Shown: piece by piece, positions 8,887-16,051 of the stretch
How the letters are laid out: the number at the start of each line of letters is the position of its first letter
Position numbering within the stretch: position 1 is the stretch's first letter
Origin: Candidatus Binatia bacterium
Lineage (GTDB): Bacteria; Desulfobacterota; Binatia; UBA12015
Reading direction: 5' to 3'
Assembly: GCA_029243485.1 (NCBI GenBank)
Contig: JAQWRY010000003.1
Span: 186,001 to 250,000 of the forward strand
DNA: 64,000 nt
The notes under the pieces: generated by a model
The model's input: the letters and a program-made list of their open reading frames with translations, nothing else
The model's database searches: none
Told to the model about the DNA's origin: nothing
Position numbers and translations under genes: made by a program

Positions 8887-9323
8887 AGCCGGAAACGGGA
8901 GTCTTTTCGGCTATTTCGGCGCTGCAGACTGCGCCCGGCAAAGAAGCCGAGGATCAGGGTGCACAAGGAGACCGTGAGGAGCGTAAGCGGTTCGTCGAGC
9001 CGAGGAACCGGGGTGTCGACGCGGGCGGACAGACGCTCGAGCATGGTCGTCAGGCGTTCGAGACGACGATCGAGGAGGTCGTGCTCTTGGCTGGCCCACT
9101 GCGGAGCCTCTTCCCCATCCGTGAGGCGATCCAGCTGGTGCCACAGTGCGCCGACGTCGTCACGCAGTGCAGCGATCTCCTCATTCAGATCGGGCTCCGG
9201 CGCAGGCGCGGCCGCGGCTCGCAGCGGTGCTGCGGGCGGAGGTTCCAGGCCGAGGGCTGCGATCGGGCTTCCCACAAGGAGGAGCACGATCGAAAGGCCT
9301 GCAAGAAAGCGAGAAATACCCAA
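8883..9323 (-). CDS. Membrane protein with coiled coil, unknown function
   Basis: Not recognised. 146 residues: an N-terminal signal or membrane helix (FLAGLSIVLLLVGSPIAALG), an Ala/Pro-rich stretch, a coiled coil (EEIAALRDDVGALWHQLDRL and ERLTTMLERLSARV), then a C-terminal membrane helix (LTLLTVSLCTLILGFFAG) and a basic tail. The layout fits a periplasmic coiled coil anchored at the C-terminus. Its stop overlaps the plsY start (ATGA), so it belongs to the plsY transcript. tRNA-Pro lies upstream on the same strand. Function unknown; a role in membrane biogenesis is suggested only by the neighbour. Confidence 0.7.
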   Translation of the reverse strand: MGISRFLAGLSIVLLLVGSPIAALGLEPPPAAPLRAAAAPAPEPDLNEEIAALRDDVGALWHQLDRLTDGEEAPQWASQEHDLLDRRLERLTTMLERLSARVDTPVPRLDEPLTLLTVSLCTLILGFFAGRSLQRRNSRKDSRFRL

Positions 9324-9420
9324 CGGGGGCGCGATATACCACCCCTTCGGCCGTCAATCCATCGCTCGCGGCCGCTCGCTTCCCCCGAGCCCGACAGGAC
9401 TCCTTCAATAAGCGAAAGAG

Positions 9421-9494
9421 TCGGGGTGACAGGATTTGAACCTGCGGCCCCTGCGTCCCGAACGCAGTGCTCTACCAGTCTGAGCTACACCCCG
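9421..9494 (-). tRNA. tRNA-Pro (anticodon CGG)
   Basis: The minus strand folds into a full cloverleaf. The acceptor stem CGGGGTG pairs with CACCCCG, the D arm is GCTC...GAGC, the anticodon stem CTGCG/CGCAG closes the loop TTCGGGA (anticodon CGG, codon CCG), and the T arm is GCAGG TTCAAAT CCTGT. It is 74 bases including the discriminator A at 9421. CCA is not encoded. Confidence 0.96.
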
Positions 9495-9598
9495 GAGAAG
9501 CGAAAAACGCCTGATTCCGCGCGGTCGCGCGGAGAGGACCGGATCTAGCAACAGCCCTCGGGGCACGCAAGACGATCCCGGTGCCGGCCGGGGCTCGC

Positions 9599-9626
9599 TT
9601 GGCGTGCTGGGGAGTGCCGCTAGACT
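9599..9626 (+). promoter_or_regulatory. Possible sigma-70-type promoter for the histidine kinase
   Basis: TTGGCG (9599-9604), a 16-base spacer and TAGACT (9621-9626), each 4 of 6 to consensus, about 70 bases before the kinase start. Plausible but weak. Confidence 0.35.
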
Positions 9627-9694
9627 AGAGCAGGCCAACGGGGCAGCCTTGGGAGACAAGAGGTGGCGCCCCTGGCAGGGCGGGTAGCGGTACA

Positions 9695-12448
9695 ATGCCC
9701 ACACAGATGAGGATTGACGATGTGGTGCGGTCTTCGCCGGCAGGCGGTGCGCCTGTGACCGCGGATCGCAAGGCTCGCGCGCTGGCGGAGCTCGCGGAAA
9801 GCAATGCGCTCGCCCGTGGAGACCGGGCCGCCTTCATCGCCGAGCTGACCGTCCTCGTAGCCGACACCCTCGATCTCGAGCGCGTCGGTGTCTGGTCCTT
9901 CGACGAGGACGGGGGCCGCCTCACGTGCGAACGGTTGTGGGAGCGAAGCCGGGGCCGGGCGACGAGCAGCCAGGAGTTCACGGCAGCCGAGTGCCCGGAG
10001 TACTTCGCCGCCGTTCGTTCGGGGCGGTCTCTGCTCATCGCCGACACCGAGGCGGAGTCCGTGCTGAGGTTCGCCTCGAAACATCTCAACGGCGTGCGCG
10101 CTTTGTTGGACGCGCCGGTGCGGCTTCACGGTGAGCTCGTCGGGGTCGTTTGCCACGAGCATGTCGGCGGGCCTCGCATCTGGACGAGAGAGGAAGAACA
10201 GTTCGTTCGCTCCGTATGCGGCCTGGTGGCTCTCGTCATAGAAGTCGAGGGGCGTGCGAGCGCGGAGTCCTCGCTTCGCGATTCTGAGCAGGCCTACGGT
10301 GAGCTCATCGAGAGCATGGACGACGTGCTGTACGTCGTCGAGAACGACGGCCGGGTCACATCACTGAATAGTGCGTTCGAGCGCCTGCTGGGTTGGAAGC
10401 GTGAGGATTGGATCGGCAAGCACTTCGCCGCGTTCATCCACCCCGACGATTTCTCGCTTGCCGTCGAAGTGCAGACGAGAATCTTCGCGGGAGAGTCGTC
10501 GGTCGCGCTCGAACTTCGGTTTCGAGACAGCGTGGGCGGATGGAAGGTCGGAGAGCTTCGCGCGCGGCCGCGGCGCACGGGCGAAGAGATCACGGGCGTG
10601 ATCGGTGTCGCTCGGGACGTGACCCATCGCAATCGTTCCGAGTCTCACAAGCAGACGTTGCTCGGGATTGCGAAAGACGTCGCGGGCAATCTGGATCTGG
10701 CCACATTGTTCGATCGAGCGCTCGAGCCCACCGTATCCGCCCTTGGCTGTGATGGTGGGATCGTCTTCCGCGAGAATCCGGAAACCGAGGTGAGTCGGAC
10801 CATCGCAGATCTCGGCTTCGCTCCGGAACAGTCGGCGCTCCTTCGCTCGTTCGAGTTTCCGCGAGGCTTTCCGTTCGGTGGGCGACTCGCCCGCGGTGAG
10901 ACTGTGGTTCTTCGCAGCTGGGACGAAGCGCCTCCGAAGCTGGTCGAGCAGGTGCTGGAGCCCCTGGGGATCTCGTCGCTCTTGATCGCACCGTTCTATG
11001 CCACCGGCCAGTTCTATGGTGCCGTCGCCGGGTGGAGCACACGCCCTGGCGCGTTCGATCCGGCGGGGGTGGCGCTGGCCGAAGCGATTGCTCGACTTCT
11101 GACGAGCGCGGTCGGAGCGGCCGAGCTCTTCCGGTTCAAGCAGGAGGAAGGTCGCCTCGAGGCCGTCCAGGCCCGGCTTGCCGAGGACATGATCTCTTTG
11201 ATGGACGCTCCGGTTCTACTCGAGCGGCTCTGCCGAGCGACCCGTGAGGCCCTGCACTGCGATACCGTGCATGCGTTCCTGTTCGACGAGAAAGCCGACG
11301 ATTTCGTTCCTGCGGGTCACGACGGTCACACGGCGATGCCGTACGATGCGCTGCAGGCGATTCGGATCCCGCGCGGCCCCATTGGCGCAACGATCGAGGT
11401 CCTGGAGGCACAGGGGCTGGTGCACGTCGCCGACGACGACCCGAGTCTTGCTCCGATCATGTCGGTGTACGGCGTCGCTGAGGGGTTGCTGGTCCCGCTC
11501 CGGCGAGGCCCCGAACTCCATGGCGTTCTCGCCATCGGTTGGGAAACGTCAGGCCCGAACTTCGATTCGACCGACGAGCGTATCGCCCTCCGCATTGGTC
11601 GCCTCGCATCGCTCGGGCTTGCGAACGCAGAGCTCGTCTCGCAACTCGAGAGCGCGAACACGTTGAAGTCGGAGTTCGTTGCGACGATGTCGCATGAGCT
11701 GCGGACGCCGCTCAACGTGATTCTCGGGTACTCGGATCTCCTCCTCGACGGCGTGTTCGGCCCCCTGAACGAAGAGCAGGTCGACACGATGAGTCGCCTG
11801 TCGCGAAGCGCCGAGAATCTCTGTCAGCTAGTGAACGCGACGCTCGACTTGAGTCGACTCGAGTCGAGCCGGATTCACGTCGAGCCGGCCGACGTCGCGG
11901 TGGACCAGCTCGTGCGGGAGATCGTCGAGGCCCAGGTGGAGGTGCCGGCCGCGGTCGAGTTCCGTCTCGAGCAGGCGGAGGACCTCGGCTTCGTTCGAAC
12001 CGACCCCGGGAAGCTGAAGGTCGCTGTGGGCAATCTGCTGTCCAACGCCTTCAAGTTCACGGATAATGGGAGCGTCACGCTCTCGGTCGACGTGGTCCGC
12101 GGCGGAATCGAGTTCTGCGTTCGGGACACGGGTCCGGGAATTCCCTTGGCCCTTCAAGATGCTGTGTTCGAATCCTTCCGGCAGGGTGATGGGTCCTCGT
12201 CCCGTCGACACGGCGGCGTCGGGCTCGGGCTCTACATCGTCCGACAGCTGGTCGGGGTGCTCGGCGGGAACGTGATGCTGGAAAGCCCCGAGGGCGAAGG
12301 GGCGACGTTCCGGCTCTGGATCCCGGCGCACGGTGCCCCGAGCCGCGATGGTGAGGCCCGGCAGGTCGACATGTTCAAGAGGCCGGTGGTCACCGGTGTC
12401 TCCCCCGAGGAGAAGGCCGCTCTGTTTCCGAACCGATCGGAAAGCTGA
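9695..12448 (+). CDS. GAF-PAS-GAF-GAF sensor histidine kinase (917 aa)
   Basis: A soluble sensor kinase with no membrane segment. In order: a GAF domain (about 35-180), a PAS domain (about 200-310, starting SEQAYGELIESMDDVLYVVE), a GAF domain (about 330-475), a third GAF (about 495-650), a HisKA dimerisation helix with the phospho-accepting His-667 in MSHELRTPLNVILGYSDLLL, and a HATPase domain with N box GNLLSNAFKFTDNG, G1 RDTGPGIP and G2 GGVGLGLYIVRQL. It phosphorylates an unlinked response regulator, since none is adjacent. The ATG at 9695 lacks a good ribosome site; nearby ATG 9707 is possible. Its TGA abuts the stop of rpe on the other strand, so the two transcripts must overlap. The ligand is unknown. 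Confidence 0.92.
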   Translation: MPTQMRIDDVVRSSPAGGAPVTADRKARALAELAESNALARGDRAAFIAELTVLVADTLDLERVGVWSFDEDGGRLTCERLWERSRGRATSSQEFTAAECPEYFAAVRSGRSLLIADTEAESVLRFASKHLNGVRALLDAPVRLHGELVGVVCHEHVGGPRIWTREEEQFVRSVCGLVALVIEVEGRASAESSLRDSEQAYGELIESMDDVLYVVENDGRVTSLNSAFERLLGWKREDWIGKHFAAFIHPDDFSLAVEVQTRIFAGESSVALELRFRDSVGGWKVGELRARPRRTGEEITGVIGVARDVTHRNRSESHKQTLLGIAKDVAGNLDLATLFDRALEPTVSALGCDGGIVFRENPETEVSRTIADLGFAPEQSALLRSFEFPRGFPFGGRLARGETVVLRSWDEAPPKLVEQVLEPLGISSLLIAPFYATGQFYGAVAGWSTRPGAFDPAGVALAEAIARLLTSAVGAAELFRFKQEEGRLEAVQARLAEDMISLMDAPVLLERLCRATREALHCDTVHAFLFDEKADDFVPAGHDGHTAMPYDALQAIRIPRGPIGATIEVLEAQGLVHVADDDPSLAPIMSVYGVAEGLLVPLRRGPELHGVLAIGWETSGPNFDSTDERIALRIGRLASLGLANAELVSQLESANTLKSEFVATMSHELRTPLNVILGYSDLLLDGVFGPLNEEQVDTMSRLSRSAENLCQLVNATLDLSRLESSRIHVEPADVAVDQLVREIVEAQVEVPAAVEFRLEQAEDLGFVRTDPGKLKVAVGNLLSNAFKFTDNGSVTLSVDVVRGGIEFCVRDTGPGIPLALQDAVFESFRQGDGSSSRRHGGVGLGLYIVRQLVGVLGGNVMLESPEGEGATFRLWIPAHGAPSRDGEARQVDMFKRPVVTGVSPEEKAALFPNRSES

Positions 12449-13141
12449 TCAGCGAGCGGCCAGGCCGCTCTCGGCGGCGGCACGCATCGCGGAAATGCGC
12501 TGGCCGTAGTCGTCCCCGCCAAAGATCCCCGAGCCGGAGACGAGGGTCTCGGCGCCCTTTTCCGCGACCTCGTGGCTGTTCGCTTCCTTGATTCCGCCGT
12601 CGATCTCGATGTCGTATGCCAGGCCGCGTTCAGATCGCCAACGCGAGAGCGTCTCGGTCTTCGCGAGAGCTTCGGGGATGAAGGACTGACCGCCGAAGCC
12701 CGGGTGCACACTCATCACGAGGACGCGCTCGACGAGGTCGAGGAACGGCTCGACCGCATCGACCGGGGTGTCGGGGCTCATCACGATCCCGGCGCGTTTT
12801 CCCAGACCGTGGATCTTGCCGATCGTGTCGGCCGGATCCGGGCAGGCCTCGACGTGCACGGTGATGGAGTCGGCGCCGGCCTTTGCGAAGGCCTCCAAGT
12901 ACTCCCAGGGCGACTCGATCATCAGGTGGACGTCCAACTCGAGCTTCGTCACGGGCCGAATGCCCTGGACGACGACCGGACCGAGCGAAATGTTCGGCAC
13001 GAAGTGGCCGTCCATCACGTCGACGTGAATCAGGTCGGCTCCACCGGCCTCCGCTGCTTTGATTTCGTCGCCGAGCTGACCGAAGTCGGCCGCGAGTATC
13101 GAAGGGGCGATCTGAATGGTGCCGGGCACGTAGCTGGTCAT
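12449..13141 (-). CDS. rpe: Ribulose-phosphate 3-epimerase
   Basis: A 230-residue TIM-barrel enzyme interconverting D-ribulose 5-phosphate and D-xylulose 5-phosphate in the pentose phosphate pathway. Motifs in order: IAPSILAADFGQLGDEI, the metal/catalytic HVDVMDGHFVPNISLGP, DVHLMIESP, MSVHPGFGGQSFIPEAL and EIDGGI, then VSGSGIFGG for phosphate binding. Ser, His and Asp residues of the active site are all present. Its ATG overlaps the rsmB stop (ATGA), so it is the last gene of the priA-def-fmt-rsmB-rpe operon. Its stop directly abuts the kinase stop on the other strand. Confidence 0.96.
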   Translation of the reverse strand: MTSYVPGTIQIAPSILAADFGQLGDEIKAAEAGGADLIHVDVMDGHFVPNISLGPVVVQGIRPVTKLELDVHLMIESPWEYLEAFAKAGADSITVHVEACPDPADTIGKIHGLGKRAGIVMSPDTPVDAVEPFLDLVERVLVMSVHPGFGGQSFIPEALAKTETLSRWRSERGLAYDIEIDGGIKEANSHEVAEKGAETLVSGSGIFGGDDYGQRISAMRAAAESGLAAR

Positions 13142-14475
13142 ACCGAGCCACCGCCGTTTCTCAAGGCGACGGCGAAGAACCCGTCGAGACCGCCCAGGTC
13201 GGGGGACGTGCGCAGGGCGAGGTCTTCCCCGACGAAGGTCGCGGCGTCGCCGATGCGGTCGCGGGGATCGTCGCGGGTCCACGTCGGATGGTGCGCGAGA
13301 AAGTCGGCCACGTTGTCCTCGTTCTCCTCCGCGAGGGTCGTGCACGTGGCGTAGACGAGTCGGCCGCCGGGCCGGATGAGCGGTGCCGCCGAGTCGAGGA
13401 GCCTGCGTTGAAGGGCGGCCAGGCGGATCACGTCCTGCCGGTCGCGTCGCCACCGCAGCTCGGGGTGTGCCCGCAGGGTTCCGAGGCCGGAGCACGGAGC
13501 ATCGACGAGGCCGGTGTCGAACGTGTTCGGCGCGAACGGCGGGTGGGTACCGTCCGCTCGAAGGACGAAGAGGCCCGAGCGACCGGAGCGGCGCGCGGCC
13601 GTGTGCCTAATGCCGCCGCGCGCTCGGTCGGACGCAATGACGCGGGCATCGGGTTGGCTCTCCGCAAGGGCAGCGGCCTTTCCCCCAGGAGCGGCGCAGA
13701 GGTCGAGAGTTCGGTCGCCGGCAGCGGGTCCGACAATTTCGGCGACGATCTGCGAGGCGACGCTCTGCGCCTCCAGGCCTTGGACGTCCGAGACGGAAGA
13801 AACGGGTCCTTCGATGACGACGGCGGCCCGCGCATACGGGCTCGCGTGTGCGACGACGCCGCGCTCCGCCAAGGAGGCGATCATGTCGTCGCGCGAAGCG
13901 CGACGGAGATCGACCCGAAAGGCCGAGGGGCCGGCCTCGTTGTTCGCGGCAAGGAGTGCCTCGGTCGCCGCGCGACCGCGTTCGTCGATCCACCGGCGCA
14001 CCAGCCATTCGGGATGAGACCACCGGATCGCGAGGTGTGCGGCTGCATCGACGTCGTCGGGCGGAGGCGCGGCTTCGCCGTCGCGCAGTGCACGCCGCAG
14101 AATCGCATTCACGACGCGGGAGCCGCCCGGTGACGTGCGCTTCGCGAGCTCGACGCTGGTGTCGACCGCAGCGTGATGGGGCACCCGGTCGAGGAACAAG
14201 AGTTGGAAGAGGCCGAGGCGGAGCGCGCCGCGCACGGCCGGCTCGAAGTGTTCCGGAGACCGGCTGGAGAGGGCGGCGAGCGTCCAGTCGAGTCGCGCGC
14301 GCCAGGTCTCGACGCCGTAGGCGAGTCGCGTGAGTAAGGCGGCTTCGCGACGGTCGCTCAAGCGGTCGACGGCGGGTCCGAGGAGGGCGTCGAGAAACGC
14401 GCCCTTCTCCACCCGGAGCAGAACCTCGAGCGCGGCTTCTCGTGCGCTGACTTCGGGTGCGGTCTTACGTGCCAA
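13138..14475 (-). CDS. rsmB: 16S rRNA (cytosine-967-C5)-methyltransferase RsmB
   Basis: A 445-residue RsmB (Sun/Fmu) enzyme that methylates C967 of 16S rRNA. An N-terminal NusB-like RNA-binding domain spans about residues 12-135. The SAM-dependent domain has motif I LCAAPGGKAAALAE near 255, motif IV VDAPCSGLGTLRAHPEL near 325 and motif VI YATCTTLAEENE near 377. The two cysteines, in PCSG and ATCT, are the product-release and nucleophilic cysteines of the family. It overlaps fmt by 11 bases and rpe by 4, the classic def-fmt-rsmB arrangement. Very sure. Confidence 0.95.
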   Translation of the reverse strand: MARKTAPEVSAREAALEVLLRVEKGAFLDALLGPAVDRLSDRREAALLTRLAYGVETWRARLDWTLAALSSRSPEHFEPAVRGALRLGLFQLLFLDRVPHHAAVDTSVELAKRTSPGGSRVVNAILRRALRDGEAAPPPDDVDAAAHLAIRWSHPEWLVRRWIDERGRAATEALLAANNEAGPSAFRVDLRRASRDDMIASLAERGVVAHASPYARAAVVIEGPVSSVSDVQGLEAQSVASQIVAEIVGPAAGDRTLDLCAAPGGKAAALAESQPDARVIASDRARGGIRHTAARRSGRSGLFVLRADGTHPPFAPNTFDTGLVDAPCSGLGTLRAHPELRWRRDRQDVIRLAALQRRLLDSAAPLIRPGGRLVYATCTTLAEENEDNVADFLAHHPTWTRDDPRDRIGDAATFVGEDLALRTSPDLGGLDGFFAVALRNGGGSV

Positions 14476-15433
14476 GGGCTTGGCCTGCCTCGAGGCGCGC
14501 GCCGCGCGCCCAATCCGCCGCCTTCATCCGCTTCTTCCCGGCGGCCTGCACGTCGAGCAGCCGGAGTGCGCCGGTTCCTGTCGCGATGAGCGGACCCGTC
14601 TTGTCGACGGCGAGAACGGTACCGGTCGCGGCGGCGGAGGAGTCCTCGACGGCCGCGCGCCAGATTTTCAGGAGGGCTCCTTCGCGCGTCGTAGTGGCGC
14701 AGGGCCACGGATCGAGCGCGCGCGTTGCCCGCTCGATGTCCGCCGCCGGGCTCGACCAATTGATACGCCCGTCGCTCTTCTGCACCAGTGGCGCCGTCGT
14801 GACCTCGGACAGGACCTGCTCGCGCGCTTCGAGGCGTCCTTCGCGCCAGAGATCCAAGGCCTCGCAGAGCGTTTGCCCGCCCTCGAGCGCGAGCTTCTTT
14901 TCGAGCTCACCGCCGGTGTCCTGCGACGTGATCGGCAGGCGCGACTGATGGAGGATCGCACCGGCATCCATCTCGAGGACCATCTGCATGATCGTGATAC
15001 CGGTCTCGTCGTCCCCCGCGAGAATGGCGCGGCTGATCGGATCGGCGCCTCGCCATCGGGGGAGGAGCGACGCGTGCACGTTGATGCAGCCGAAGCGGGG
15101 CAGGTCCAACGCGGCTTGTGGCAGCAGGCGCCCGTAGGCGGCCACGACGGCCAGGTCGGGCTTCATTTCCCGGAAGGTTTCGAGGGCGCTGCCGTCCTTC
15201 CAGCCGCGGGGCTGGGCAACCGGGATGTCGCGCGCCGTGGCGAGCCGCTTGGTGGGCGGAGCGACCATCGTCATCCCGCGTCCCTTGGCGGCGTCGGGGC
15301 GGGTGAAGACGCCAACGACGTGGTCATCGCGCCCGAGGAGGGCTTCGAGGACGGTTGAAGCGAGATCGGGGGTTCCGAAGAAGACCACGCGCAGAGGCGC
15401 GGCGGGGAGCGCCGGAAGAGACGAGGCGCTCAA
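14465..15433 (-). CDS. fmt: Methionyl-tRNA formyltransferase
   Basis: A 322-residue enzyme that formylates initiator Met-tRNA with 10-formyltetrahydrofolate. The N-terminal formyltransferase fold begins LRVVFFGTPDLASTVLEALL. The catalytic and folate-binding block CINVHASLLPRWRGADPISR (Asn, His) is near residue 115, followed by ETGITIMQMVLEMDAGAIL. The C-terminal OB-like domain binds tRNA. Length is standard. The start overlaps the def stop by 4 bases; the end overlaps rsmB. Together with def it handles N-formyl-methionine at the start and end of protein synthesis. Confidence 0.96.
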   Translation of the reverse strand: MSASSLPALPAAPLRVVFFGTPDLASTVLEALLGRDDHVVGVFTRPDAAKGRGMTMVAPPTKRLATARDIPVAQPRGWKDGSALETFREMKPDLAVVAAYGRLLPQAALDLPRFGCINVHASLLPRWRGADPISRAILAGDDETGITIMQMVLEMDAGAILHQSRLPITSQDTGGELEKKLALEGGQTLCEALDLWREGRLEAREQVLSEVTTAPLVQKSDGRINWSSPAADIERATRALDPWPCATTTREGALLKIWRAAVEDSSAAATGTVLAVDKTGPLIATGTGALRLLDVQAAGKKRMKAADWARGARLEAGQALGT

Positions 15434-15984
15434 GAGTCCTCGTCGTCTTCATCGCGCGCGATCGGTCGCCCCTCGCGGAGGGCCTTTTTCACGCGGCGAG
15501 CGTACATGTCTTTCTTCAGCCGGCTCAGGTGATCGAGGAAGAGCGTGCCGTCAAGGTGGTCGATCTCGTGTTGGAGCGCGACCGCGAGTAGGCCTTCGGC
15601 TTCGAGGGACACTTCTTTCTGGTCCCGGTCATAGCCCTTCACCCAGATGTGGTTCGCGCGGGTGACTTCGGCTCGGAAGTCGATCACGGAGAGGCATCCT
15701 TCCTCCCACACGATCGTACCTTCCTCCTCGACGATCTCGGGGTTGATGATCGAGACGAGTTCCTTGCCGCGTTCGCCGTCCTCATCGTCGTCGCCGACGT
15801 CGACGACGACGATCCGCTCGTTGAGTCCGATCTGGGGTGCGGCGAGCCCGATGCCGGGCGCGGCGTACATCGTCTGTGCCATGTCGTCCATGGCTTCGAC
15901 GATGCGCCCGTCGATGTTTGCGACGTCGTCGGCCTCTTCCTTCAGGAAGGGATCGGGGAACGTGAGAATCTTACGAATAGCCAT
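15430..15984 (-). CDS. def: Peptide deformylase
   Basis: A 184-residue metal hydrolase that removes the formyl group from new proteins. The three deformylase motifs are intact: GIGLAAPQIG, EEGCLSV (metal-binding Cys) and QHEIDHLDG (two metal-binding His and the catalytic Glu). A polar insert DDDEDGERGKE lies between motifs 1 and 2, and the tail is acidic (DEDDEDS). I chose ATG 15984 (MAIRKILTFPDP) over an upstream in-frame start because the family begins there. The stop overlaps the fmt start. It lies 67 bases downstream of priA. Confidence 0.96.
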   Translation of the reverse strand: MAIRKILTFPDPFLKEEADDVANIDGRIVEAMDDMAQTMYAAPGIGLAAPQIGLNERIVVVDVGDDDEDGERGKELVSIINPEIVEEEGTIVWEEGCLSVIDFRAEVTRANHIWVKGYDRDQKEVSLEAEGLLAVALQHEIDHLDGTLFLDHLSRLKKDMYARRVKKALREGRPIARDEDDEDS

Positions 15985-16051
15985 GGCGTTCGGGCCATTT
16001 GATACCAAAGAGGCTGGGGAAGCGCATCCAACCACCGCGCCGCGCGGCCCT

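Noticed and set aside
9421-9494. A short coding frame reading GVTGFEPAAPASRTQ
   Set aside because: It is the usual shadow of a tRNA gene read in the wrong strand.
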